Assembly: GCA_012520295.1 (NCBI GenBank)
Contig: JAAYOP010000118.1
Location: 1-45,660 of the forward strand
Reading direction: 5' to 3'
Length of the DNA: 45,660 bases
Source: Clostridiales bacterium
GTDB taxonomy: Bacteria; Bacillota; Clostridia; Oscillospirales; Oscillospiraceae
Positions within the stretch are counted from its first letter, which is position 1. Each line of letters begins with the position of its first letter. The notes beneath the pieces are model-generated. The model saw nothing but the letters and a program-made list of their open reading frames with translations. It was not told where the DNA came from and did not search any database. A program made the position numbers and the translations under genes. Below, in pieces: positions 35,773-43,751 of the stretch.

Positions 35773-38331
35773 CTAGTTTTCCGCAACAGCGGCTGTTTCC
35801 CCATCCGGGAAAGATGTCTGATAGGGAAGTATCTCACCCTGCCTTATCAGGTTGACAAAGACATGGGCCAGAAGAGGATCAAACTGTGTGCCGGCATTCT
35901 CTTCAATCTGGTGAGCGGCATAATCCGTTGACATTGCCCCTCTGTATGGCCGGCTTGTGGTCATGGCATCGAAGCTGTCTGCTATGGCCAGGCATCTGGC
36001 CGTAATGGGAATTTCCTCGCCGGATATTCCGCGGGGATAGCCCTTTCCGTCCCAACGCTCATGATGGCCTACCACCGCCGGTATCAGGTAATCCATGGAG
36101 GGGAGATGCCTGATTATATCAATAGAATTGTTTACGTGGTTTCGCATCAGTGCAAACTCATCGATAGTCAATGAGGAGGTTTTGCTGAGTATGGTTTCGG
36201 GTATGCTTATTTTTCCGATGTCATGAAGCAGGGCCGCCTCGTATATAATTCCCACCTGCTCCTCACTGAGTCCCGCCGCCGTGGCGAGAATCGAAGAATA
36301 TCTGGCCACATTGAGACTGTGGTTGTATGTATAGTGGTCCTTTGCGTCTATAGCGGCTGTGAGAGCAAATATGGTGGGTGAATGTGTCCTGTAGGTACTG
36401 TCGCTCCGCCCCTTAATGCGCTCTACAATATCCATTGCCCGGTCGGAAATGCTCTGTTTAGAAGGAGTTGTTCCTTTGAACAGCACAATCTTGCTTTTGC
36501 CCGTGGTTTTTGCGTTGTAAACGGCCAGGTCGGCGTTTTCAACCAGTTCTCTTGCGGTGGAGGCGGAAAAGGGACTGACACATATACCGCAGCTTACGGT
36601 TATGGTCTTTTTGCCGCATCGCTCGGGAGTGCTGTTAATAAGTGATATCTGCTGCTGTATCTCATTTGCCAGGGCGGTGGCCTCCCGCCCGTCGAAATGG
36701 GGCAGAAGGAGGGCGAATACCTTTCCGCTATACCGGTATATGGTGCAGCCTTCGCCTGCGTACCTGCGCAGGATATTGGCGACTTCTTTAAGTACATAAT
36801 CACCGTCTGTGGAGCCGTAAAGCTGGTTATAGAGCTTGAAATCGTCCAGATCCACAAACATGAGGGCAATCGAATCGTCTTTGCAGGCCTGAAATTCGGC
36901 TGTAATTCTCTCGGAGAAATATTTGTAGTTATATACGTTGGTCAGGCTGTCAATTCTGGCCTCCCTGAAAACACGCTCATAGAGGGCAGCGTTTTTGACC
37001 GCTATTGAAGCTATTGAGCTCAGGGAGTTTAGAAACTCCACTTGACCGGAATTAAAGCCGCCGGCTTCCTTTGATGACAAAAGAATTATTCCGGTAATCT
37101 CATTTTGAGACTTCAAAGCGACAATATTAGTCAGATTAAGGGTTTGAAGCAGTTCCTTTTCCGTTTCCCACATGGACAGGTAATAGGGAGTTCGAATGAA
37201 TTCGGACACGACAATATGTGGACTGCACTCCGACAGGTATTTTATACAGGGACTGTCAGGCGCTATTGTAAAGCTGTGGTTTTTAAGTACGCCGGAGCTG
37301 TGGCGGGGCACGTAGCTTCCGTTTTCGGGAAGACATATAAACACCTTTTGTACAGATATCTCCGAGGAAATAATAGAAACCAGCTCTTCCATAATCTCAT
37401 CCATGCTCAGAGAGCGGGCAGCGATATTGCTGAAGCTGTTAAGCAGGTTGCTGCGTTGCTTGTTCCCGGAAAACAAGGTATCCAGGAGCCTGTTTATAAG
37501 GGAACAAGAAATACCGATTGCAGCGGAAAAGATAGCTATCACCGCTGCAGCGGCCTCCGAGCTTTTTATGGGGAAGTTATCTGTTATAAATCCTGTTAAA
37601 GGCTCTGCAAGAAACAGCGCGACTACAACGCACAGTAGTGCTGCAACAAACAGCACGGCGCTGCGCCCCATCATCTCATTGAAATGCACTGTGTTTTTCT
37701 TGAAAAGGGATATGGTCAAAAGGACTGCCAGCGGGATTCCCGCAAAAATACTCCAGGCTATTGTGCTACCGGGTATAAGCGTTGCCCCTTTTCCAAGAAG
37801 CAGGACTGCGGCCCCGCCAATGGCGTAAATCAGGCCGGGCATGCGAAGTCCCTTGTTCACAGCGTCCTCCAGGAGGAGCTTTATAGCGGATAACACAACA
37901 CACAGATAATAGGCTGCGGCTATGTATATGGGCCATTTGGGGGTAAATTGAACAAGGCTCGCCGTATTCAGACTGGAGGTTGCGGAGATGAAGACTCCGA
38001 AAGGTGCAAGTATAAATATGACTGCCGTTCCCAACGACCAGACAAGCTTGAGCATCCAGCCCCTTTTTTCAAGAAAGTTGCGCACATGGAAGTAGAAAAG
38101 GACGGCAACCGAAAATGAGGCCAGATGGTAAATATAAAACCAAAACGCGGCTCCGGGCTTAATCTGAAGGCTCATCATAATAGCCCCACCCGCCTCAAAG
38201 AACAGGCACAGGAGCATGAAAAGAAGAGATTTTATCGCCGGAGCCTTTTTAGCTGCGGCATATGCAGCTATAAGGATCGCAAAAAAGCACAGCGCTATTA
38301 AAATGTATAAGGGGTGGGAAACGGCATTCAT
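35773..38331 (-). CDS. Membrane GAF / degenerate GGDEF / HD-GYP signalling protein
   Basis: An 852-residue protein. About eight membrane helices (1-285) are followed by a GAF domain (about 300-455), a GGDEF domain (about 458-620) and an HD-GYP domain (about 650-835). The GGDEF active-site motif is SGKVF (535-539), although the metal-site FVDLDDF is kept, so diguanylate cyclase activity is unlikely. The HD-GYP part is intact: H671, HDIGK (703-707), GHHERWDGKGYP (755-766). It probably hydrolyses c-di-GMP or a related dinucleotide in response to a membrane or GAF signal. Its ATG overlaps the stop of the GH3 gene, so the two are coupled. Confidence 0.88.
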   Translation of the reverse strand: MNAVSHPLYILIALCFFAILIAAYAAAKKAPAIKSLLFMLLCLFFEAGGAIMMSLQIKPGAAFWFYIYHLASFSVAVLFYFHVRNFLEKRGWMLKLVWSLGTAVIFILAPFGVFISATSSLNTASLVQFTPKWPIYIAAAYYLCVVLSAIKLLLEDAVNKGLRMPGLIYAIGGAAVLLLGKGATLIPGSTIAWSIFAGIPLAVLLTISLFKKNTVHFNEMMGRSAVLFVAALLCVVVALFLAEPLTGFITDNFPIKSSEAAAAVIAIFSAAIGISCSLINRLLDTLFSGNKQRSNLLNSFSNIAARSLSMDEIMEELVSIISSEISVQKVFICLPENGSYVPRHSSGVLKNHSFTIAPDSPCIKYLSECSPHIVVSEFIRTPYYLSMWETEKELLQTLNLTNIVALKSQNEITGIILLSSKEAGGFNSGQVEFLNSLSSIASIAVKNAALYERVFREARIDSLTNVYNYKYFSERITAEFQACKDDSIALMFVDLDDFKLYNQLYGSTDGDYVLKEVANILRRYAGEGCTIYRYSGKVFALLLPHFDGREATALANEIQQQISLINSTPERCGKKTITVSCGICVSPFSASTARELVENADLAVYNAKTTGKSKIVLFKGTTPSKQSISDRAMDIVERIKGRSDSTYRTHSPTIFALTAAIDAKDHYTYNHSLNVARYSSILATAAGLSEEQVGIIYEAALLHDIGKISIPETILSKTSSLTIDEFALMRNHVNNSIDIIRHLPSMDYLIPAVVGHHERWDGKGYPRGISGEEIPITARCLAIADSFDAMTTSRPYRGAMSTDYAAHQIEENAGTQFDPLLAHVFVNLIRQGEILPYQTSFPDGETAAVAEN

Positions 38332-39941
38332 CTCAATTCCGCCTCCTCACGTATATCAGCTCTTGACTTTGACTGGAATTTCATCAGCTCAGCAATGTCG
38401 ACGGTACTGGGATTTATTCTAGGAATGGCTCTCCCAGTGTGACTTTCGTAGCGGTCTATAGAGCCAAACTTTAAAACCGTTATTTTAAGAGGATCGGTAT
38501 TAATCAGCTGCTTTAAGTCGCTGTAATCGCTGTCATAATACTTGAAGTACACGGAAAAATGCTCCGCCAGGGTGGATTTTTTGACCACGTCCAGCTCCTG
38601 GGAATTAGGGAGTATTTCCAGATATATATGAAGATAAGGGTTGTCCGCTTCGTCATACTCTTTTTTGGCAAGCCATTGCCCAACTCCCAGCTTTGATAAG
38701 CGGAGCACTTCCTCAATGGAGGAATGATTCAAGCGGGTAAATCCTGCAATATCGATAACTGAGGGATCTCTGTCGATATATGTAAATCTGGGCAGACCAT
38801 TTCCTCTGCCTGCGTATGTGCATCTGTACATATCACCTATACGGTAGCGCATAAATGCTCCGCCGTGAAACAAGCTGATTACGAGCTCATAGTTTTCTCC
38901 CGCGCCCACTTCATCCATCAGACATGTGCGGGGCTTATATTCCGGATCATTCATGTTCTTTATCATTTCATTTTCGGGAATAAACTCATAAAAGCACGTA
39001 TCCGGGAAAAAGTATATCCCCTGGCGCTCCCAGCTATCAACACCTATGCAGGAGGACTCAGCAGCAAAGGAAAAATCCACCGGACTGACTCCCCAGCCGT
39101 CCTCAACTATCTCCTTGTGATTTTTTATGTCCGAGCATGCGCATATAATGCCCTTCGGGCTAAAAAAGTCCCTGGGCCGAAGGGCCTTACCGTCTCTTTT
39201 TCCAATGTATTTAGCCCTGAGATATTTAAGTCCGCCCAAGGGCGATACTCCCAGGGGTTTTATATTACCTATTTCACCAGGAAAGCTGCTTGTGATGTAG
39301 CCGGCGATATTTCCCATGGAAATGAAGAAGTCTATACCTCTGCCGATGGCCATTTCAATGCCTTTTTTGCTTCTGAGGCTCAGTGAGGTCTGGCTTTCTT
39401 CCATCGTATCGGGAAGCCATGAAAAATCTATCTCCTCTGAAAGAAGTGAAGGAATAAGACCCGTGGCATAGGGGAGAGGAGCGCCGCCATATACAATCCT
39501 GTCGCCGTATTTTACGCGAATATCACCCTTTCCGCTGGCAGCGGAAAGTATTAAAACGGAGAGTAAATTGTGTTTCAGAGAATCCAACATACCTTTTGTA
39601 TAAGGCGAAAGCTTAAGGGGCCGATGTCCCCCGTCCCATGCCGATTGCACCCAGATAACAGGTTGGCTGGGCAAAATCTCCGGCCGCCTGGTAAGCAGGG
39701 ACTCGGCATAGTCCTCGTAGGTTGTAAGAGGCATACACTCCCTGAATTCGTCAACAGTGACGGGTTGTGCGTCCTTTAGAATGAGGCGGCCGAGTCCGCT
39801 GTTGCACCAGAGCCGGACTTGCTCCTGCATAAGACGCTTCTGAATAAACATGTATTCGGACAGGCCAAGATCCAGAAAACCGCAGTATTCTGACCAGATA
39901 TCTTCTCTGGGTGTCTTTTTCAGCTTTTCCTGAAATTTCAT
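38328..39941 (-). CDS. GH3 auxin-responsive promoter family protein (adenylate-forming fold)
   Basis: A 537-residue protein with GH3 hallmarks: PDTCFYEFIP (313-322), YELVISLFHGGAFMRYRIGD (351-370) and FTYIDRDPSVIDIAGF (386-401). Plant GH3 enzymes join amino acids to hormones through acyl-adenylates; bacterial homologs are mostly uncharacterised. The N-terminal nucleotide-binding motif, normally SGT(S/T)xG-like, reads QSAWDGGHRPLK (99-110), so ATP use is uncertain. GGGAG lies 8 nt before the ATG. It is translationally coupled to the HD-GYP protein downstream. Confidence 0.8.
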   Translation of the reverse strand: MKFQEKLKKTPREDIWSEYCGFLDLGLSEYMFIQKRLMQEQVRLWCNSGLGRLILKDAQPVTVDEFRECMPLTTYEDYAESLLTRRPEILPSQPVIWVQSAWDGGHRPLKLSPYTKGMLDSLKHNLLSVLILSAASGKGDIRVKYGDRIVYGGAPLPYATGLIPSLLSEEIDFSWLPDTMEESQTSLSLRSKKGIEMAIGRGIDFFISMGNIAGYITSSFPGEIGNIKPLGVSPLGGLKYLRAKYIGKRDGKALRPRDFFSPKGIICACSDIKNHKEIVEDGWGVSPVDFSFAAESSCIGVDSWERQGIYFFPDTCFYEFIPENEMIKNMNDPEYKPRTCLMDEVGAGENYELVISLFHGGAFMRYRIGDMYRCTYAGRGNGLPRFTYIDRDPSVIDIAGFTRLNHSSIEEVLRLSKLGVGQWLAKKEYDEADNPYLHIYLEILPNSQELDVVKKSTLAEHFSVYFKYYDSDYSDLKQLINTDPLKITVLKFGSIDRYESHTGRAIPRINPSTVDIAELMKFQSKSRADIREEAELR

Positions 39942-40003
39942 TCGGATGCTCCCTCTGTCGCCTGCTACATACTAATTGTAATCAATAGGGAAAATAGGGA
40001 AGT

Positions 40004-40187
40004 ATTACATTAATGCCTGTTTGCAGCACAATGGAATTGGGGCGTGTGACAGCAGATCCATTCAGGCGGTCAATCAATGTATATGAAACAGGCAAAACAG
40101 GCTTGTTTTACCCGTTATAAAGAGCAAATTTGCTCCTTCAATAAATGCGTTTCGCAAAACGCATTTATTCAGCGGTCATTACATTAA
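40004..40187 (-). repeat. Dispersed intergenic repeat, copy D, flanked by 10-bp direct repeats
   Basis: Read on the minus strand it has the 5' arm as a 13-bp hairpin (40140-40152 with 40157-40169), the palindrome GAGCAAATTTGCTC (40122-40135), and the central hairpin 40087-40099/40104-40116 kept by two G-U wobbles. CATATACATTGATTGACC and CACACGCC follow. ATTACATTAA occurs at both edges (40004-40013 and 40178-40187). It lies 3' of perR in the same sense. The rest of the 39942-40398 gap (40188-40344) is AT-rich; I see nothing else in it. Confidence 0.75.
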
Positions 40188-40335
40188 ATTGTATTATATT
40201 ATAAAAAGCTGTTAAATTCAATATGTTTATAGATAAAAAGCGGGATTTTATAAAGAAAATGTAAAAATACTTAACATTGTGTTAACATCATAAAACAAAT
40301 CCTTTCAGTAAAAGACAATAATCGCGCAAAAATCA

Positions 40336-40373
40336 AACGAAAAAGCGAGAGACGCTCCTGGAAGGTCTCTCGC
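40336..40373 (-). terminator. Terminator of perR
   Basis: GCGAGAGAC (40345-40353) pairs with GTCTCTCGC (40365-40373). On the minus strand it is followed by TTTTTCG, a good intrinsic terminator 26 nt after the perR stop. Confidence 0.85.
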
Positions 40374-40398
40374 ATTTCAAAACAATATGTCCGGAATC

Positions 40399-40794
40399 TC
40401 AAGGAGAGCCTGCGCATTTGTCGCACAGTCCGCGAAATATCAGCTCATGGCCTTCGATTTTATAATTGTAAAGCTTTGATGCCGCTTTGTTTAAATCCAC
40501 ATCCAGCTTCAGCTCATGCATGTCTATAACCGCACCGCATTTTCTGCAAATAAAATGAGAGTGGGGAGTCGTATTGCCGTCAAACCTCTCCTGACCGTTT
40601 ACAAACCCGATGGAAATAATACTCCCGTCTTCCTTAAATTTTGACAGGTTGCGGTAGACAGTTCCCAGGCTAAGGTCAGGATAATCGCTCTTAAGGTTGC
40701 GGTATATCCATTCGGCTGAGGGATGGATATCGGTGGAAATCAGCTTATTAAATATTGCTTCTCTCTTCTTGCTGTAGCGTACCGTCTTTCCCAT
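40399..40794 (-). CDS. perR: Fur-family peroxide-type repressor (PerR-like)
   Basis: A 131-residue winged-helix metalloregulator. The two structural-zinc pairs, CRKC and CDKC, are present. All five positions used by PerR for its sensing metal can be matched: the His of IHPSA, the Asp of RFDGN, the two His of PHSHF and the Asp of VIDMH. Fur usually has glutamate at the last-named site. I start at ATG 40794 (MGKTVRYSKK); the frame continues upstream through AT-rich, low-complexity codons that are promoter DNA. A palindrome overlapping its promoter suggests autoregulation. Confidence 0.8.
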   Translation of the reverse strand: MGKTVRYSKKREAIFNKLISTDIHPSAEWIYRNLKSDYPDLSLGTVYRNLSKFKEDGSIISIGFVNGQERFDGNTTPHSHFICRKCGAVIDMHELKLDVDLNKAASKLYNYKIEGHELIFRGLCDKCAGSP

Positions 40795-40813
40795 AAACTC
40801 ACCAGCTATTAAA

Positions 40814-40867
40814 TAATAATAATTCCTGTTTATTATTAAATATACCACAAACAAATTCGCTTGTAAA
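40814..40867 (-). promoter_or_regulatory. perR promoter with Fur/PerR-box-like operator
   Basis: On the minus strand TTTACA (40867-40862), a 17-nt spacer and TATATT (40844-40839). A perfect 9-bp inverted repeat, TAATAATAA (40814-40822) and TTATTATTA (40830-40838) with a 7-nt spacer, covers the expected transcription start. Its AT-rich form resembles Fur-family boxes. Confidence 0.6.
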
Positions 40868-40950
40868 GCATAAATTATTATATTTGTAACATATTGGAAC
40901 CAAACAATGAAGTTGTATATAAGTATATAAATAGTCTGAAACTTTCTTAT

Positions 40951-40979
40951 GTTGCGAATATACACGAAAAGGTGTATAA
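40951..40979 (+). promoter_or_regulatory. Promoter of the metallophosphoesterase gene with internal palindrome
   Basis: TTGCGA (40951-40956), a 17-nt spacer and a perfect TATAAT (40974-40979). TATACAC (40958-40964) and GTGTATA (40971-40977) form an inverted repeat between the boxes, placed like an operator. The leader to the start codon is about 140 nt. The DNA 40868-40950 between this and the perR promoter is AT-rich with nothing recognisable. Confidence 0.6.
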
Positions 40980-41128
40980 TATAAAACGAATAAATGCTAT
41001 GAAAAGCTATATTTATCAATGTTTGCGGCAGAGCATCAGAAAAACTTACCCAAATGGAATAGGCCGGGATTGGCTGCCCAATCTCAAATCACTCAAGACG
41101 GGCAGAGTCTGGCGAAAGGATTTTATAG

Positions 41129-41752
41129 ATGAAAATTCTTGCGGTTTCCGACATTGAAAGCCGTTTTATATGGGATTACTTTGATCCGGACATATTCAAG
41201 AGTATGGATATTATCATTTCCTGCGGTGACTTGAAAGCATCGTATCTGTCTTTCCTGGTCACAATGATACCGGCACCGCTTTTTTATGTGCACGGAAATC
41301 ATGACTCCTCTTTCATTACGGATCCACCGGACGGCTGCACATGTATAGACGGTAAAATAGTAGAGTACAAGGGACTGAAAATAGGCGGTCTGGGAGGATG
41401 CAGGGGCACGAAAGAGCGAGCTTATCAGTATACGGACAGCCAGATGTGGAAGCGCTCAAAAAAGTTTGAGACCGATATAAAGAAAAAAAAAGGGCTGGAT
41501 ATTCTGGTTACCCATGCTCCGCCCCTGGGCTTTGGGGACGGTGATGATGAGTTTCACAGGGGATTTGAAGCCTTTTTATACATAAATGAAATGTATGAGC
41601 CAAAGTATCATTTCTTTGGACACAGACATTTGAGTGGCTCACCTGTCAATAACCAGGCGGTAATACAATATGGGGAGACAACGCTGATAAATGCAACAGG
41701 ATACAGGATTGTAGAATTCGACAAGCCTGTAGGGCTTGGCGCTGCTAAATAA
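41129..41752 (+). CDS. Calcineurin-like metallophosphoesterase
   Basis: A 207-residue single-domain phosphoesterase: D8-I-E10, CGD (D34), GNHD (56-59), THAPP (H129) and GHRH (164-167). The first motif of the family is normally DxH; here it is DIE, a variant that may change the metal site or be a subfamily trait. The substrate cannot be read from sequence. AAAGGA lies 9 nt before ATG 41129. It is transcribed alone from a clear promoter, divergent from perR. Confidence 0.85.
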   Translation: MKILAVSDIESRFIWDYFDPDIFKSMDIIISCGDLKASYLSFLVTMIPAPLFYVHGNHDSSFITDPPDGCTCIDGKIVEYKGLKIGGLGGCRGTKERAYQYTDSQMWKRSKKFETDIKKKKGLDILVTHAPPLGFGDGDDEFHRGFEAFLYINEMYEPKYHFFGHRHLSGSPVNNQAVIQYGETTLINATGYRIVEFDKPVGLGAAK

Positions 41753-41785
41753 CGGATTTTCGCAAATCTTAATTTCATTAAGCTA

Positions 41786-41823
41786 TTGAAATCAACTGCA
41801 ATTAACTGTATAATTGTTAACAA
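41786..41823 (+). promoter_or_regulatory. Promoter of the alcohol dehydrogenase gene
   Basis: TTGAAA (41786-41791), a 17-nt spacer and TATAAT (41809-41814). The perfect palindrome TTGTTAACAA (41814-41823) overlaps the -10 and start site. It resembles fused Rex half-sites but lacks the usual 4-nt centre. Confidence 0.6.
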
Positions 41824-41887
41824 GACATATAATATTGCCATAAGTTTAATTTAACATAATTTAACACAATACGGAGGAAACAACACA

Positions 41888-42985
41888 ATGAAAGTAAAAG
41901 CAGCTGTAACTCGAGAAAAGGGCAAATTCACAATCGAAACGGTAGAACTGGGCGAACCCAAAGCCGGTGAAGTGCTTGTCAAGATGGTGGCAAGCGGCAT
42001 ATGCCATACGGACACGGCGGTGATAGAGCAGTTTCTGCCGGTCACATTCCCAATAGTTGCGGGACATGAGGGAGTCGGTGTTGTTGAGAAAGTTGGCCCT
42101 GGTGTAACGGCCCTAGCTCCGGGCGACCGGGTTATACTCACATTTCCGTCCTGCGGTGTATGTGACCAATGCTATGACGGTCATCCATACTCCTGCGAAG
42201 ATAACTTCAATATGCTTTTCGGCGGAAAGTACCGCGACGGGACAAAGCGTATGACCGATGACAAGGGCAATGAAATCGGCGTAATGTTCATGCAAAGTTC
42301 TTTCGCCACATATGCTATTGCAAACGAGGATAATGCCATCAAGGTGGATGTGGACGAGGAGGAGCTCAAAGCGCTCTGCTCTCTGGGTTGCGGAGTGCAG
42401 ACCGGAGCCGGTGCTGTTATAAATCGCATGAAGCCCCGCCCGGGTTCAAGCATAGCCATATTCGGCTGCGGAGCCGTTGGTCTGGCTGCGATTATGGCTG
42501 CCAAGCTTTCAGGCTGCTCCACGATTATAGCTATCCACGGCTCAAAAGGCCGCGAAGAAGCCCTTGAGTTTGGGGCGACCCACACAATCCACGGCCGCAA
42601 GGAGGATATTGTTGCCAGGGTAAAGGAAATCACTGGCGGCAAGGGCGTCAACTACGCTCTCGAATCCTCAGGTCAGCCGGCTCTCGCCGTTACCATGCTC
42701 GACTGCATGGCTAAAGAAGGCCTTGCCGTCACCGTCAGCGTAACGGCCGATGCTGAGGTACCCATCAAGCTGGAGCCCCATATTATGAACCCCAGCGTTA
42801 CATTTGCCGGATGCGTAGAGGGCCACAGTAATCCGAAGGTCTTTATTCCTGAACTTGTCAGACTGTATAAGGAAGGCAAATTGCCTGTTGACAAAATGAA
42901 CAAATACTACAAGTTCGAGGAAATCGAGAAGGCGTTTGAAGAGAGCCATACCGGCGGAGTACTCAAACCTGTCCTTGTTTTTTAA
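41888..42985 (+). CDS. Zinc-dependent alcohol dehydrogenase (class III/aryl type)
   Basis: A 365-residue medium-chain dehydrogenase. Catalytic zinc ligands are C39, H60 (GHE) and C168 (GCGVQTGAG). The structural zinc set is C89, C92, C95, C103. The cofactor loop is GCGAVG (193-198). At the end of the second strand the usual NAD-selecting Asp is replaced by HGSKGR (217-222), which suggests NADP(H), an inference. It oxidises or reduces an alcohol/aldehyde pair that sequence alone does not define. GGAGG precedes the start; a terminator follows. Confidence 0.9.
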   Translation: MKVKAAVTREKGKFTIETVELGEPKAGEVLVKMVASGICHTDTAVIEQFLPVTFPIVAGHEGVGVVEKVGPGVTALAPGDRVILTFPSCGVCDQCYDGHPYSCEDNFNMLFGGKYRDGTKRMTDDKGNEIGVMFMQSSFATYAIANEDNAIKVDVDEEELKALCSLGCGVQTGAGAVINRMKPRPGSSIAIFGCGAVGLAAIMAAKLSGCSTIIAIHGSKGREEALEFGATHTIHGRKEDIVARVKEITGGKGVNYALESSGQPALAVTMLDCMAKEGLAVTVSVTADAEVPIKLEPHIMNPSVTFAGCVEGHSNPKVFIPELVRLYKEGKLPVDKMNKYYKFEEIEKAFEESHTGGVLKPVLVF

Positions 42986-43038
42986 CTGGAAATTGCCTGA
43001 AAAAATCCAAAGCCGTCAATAAGCATAGTCATTAGATA

Positions 43039-43073
43039 AAAGCTGTCCCGTACTCATGTTTCGGGACAGCTTT
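43039..43073 (+). terminator. Terminator-like hairpin after the alcohol dehydrogenase gene
   Basis: AAAGCTGTCCCG (43039-43050) and CGGGACAGCTTT (43062-43073) form a perfect 12-bp stem with an 11-nt loop. The 3' arm ends in TTT. Confidence 0.75.
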
Positions 43074-43119
43074 GTGTAAAGGCAGAAGGGTTTTAACTGT
43101 ATAAATGGAGGAATAATAT

Positions 43120-43746
43120 ATGAAGGTATTATTGCTTAACGGAAGTCCGCGTAAGAATGGCTGTACTTTTACCGCCCTGAGCGAAATTGCGACCCGGCTT
43201 GAGAAAAACGGGATAGAAACCGAGTTCTTTCATATTGGTGCGGAACCTGTGGGAGGCTGCAGGGCTTGCAGGGCTTGTATGAAAATAAGAGACAGATGTG
43301 CCTTTGGAGAGGAAGACGGGGTTAATGAGTTTATCGAAAAGCTCAACGCTGCTGACGGGCTTGTGGTAGGCTCTCCGGTGTATTTTGCCAGCATAAACGG
43401 AAACCTGGGCTCTTTTCTGGACAGGGTGTTTTACGCTAAAAAGGATTTCTCCGGAAAGCCGGCAGCGGCAATAGTCAGCTGCAGGAGGGGAGGCGCAGGC
43501 AGCGCCTTTGACAGACTCAACAAGTATTTCACGATATCCTCCATGCCCGTTGTATCTTCCCAGTACTGGAACGGTGTACATGGGAACACGCCTGAGGAGG
43601 TTCGGCAGGATTTGGAGGGACTGCAGATAATGAGAACCCTTGCTGACAACATGGCCTGGCTTCTCAAATGCATAGAGGCTGGAAAGAAAGCAGGCATAGA
43701 GTTGCCAAAGCCTGAAAAAAAGATTATCACAAGCTTTATCAGGTAA
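43120..43746 (+). CDS. Flavodoxin-fold NAD(P)H-dependent reductase, iron-sulfur-flavoprotein type
   Basis: A 208-residue flavodoxin-like protein. LLNGSPRKNG (5-14) is the FMN phosphate loop and GSPVYFASING is the second FMN segment. C47-x2-C50-x2-C53-x6-C60 matches the compact cysteine motif that holds a 4Fe-4S cluster in Methanosarcina iron-sulfur flavoprotein, so a cluster is likely. GGAGG lies 8 nt before the ATG. It is probably an electron-transfer or quinone/oxygen-detoxifying reductase; partners are unknown. Confidence 0.85.
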   Translation: MKVLLLNGSPRKNGCTFTALSEIATRLEKNGIETEFFHIGAEPVGGCRACRACMKIRDRCAFGEEDGVNEFIEKLNAADGLVVGSPVYFASINGNLGSFLDRVFYAKKDFSGKPAAAIVSCRRGGAGSAFDRLNKYFTISSMPVVSSQYWNGVHGNTPEEVRQDLEGLQIMRTLADNMAWLLKCIEAGKKAGIELPKPEKKIITSFIR

Positions 43747-43751
43747 TTGTT

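Noticed and set aside
40795-41019. 75-residue N-terminal extension of PerR
   Set aside because: The extra codons are AT-rich, Ile/Tyr/Phe-heavy and contain the perR promoter and operator. The family start at MGKTVRYSKK fits better.
41814-41823. Bona fide Rex operator before the alcohol dehydrogenase
   Set aside because: The classical site needs two half-sites separated by 4 nt; here they are fused into a 10-bp palindrome. It is kept only as a possibility.
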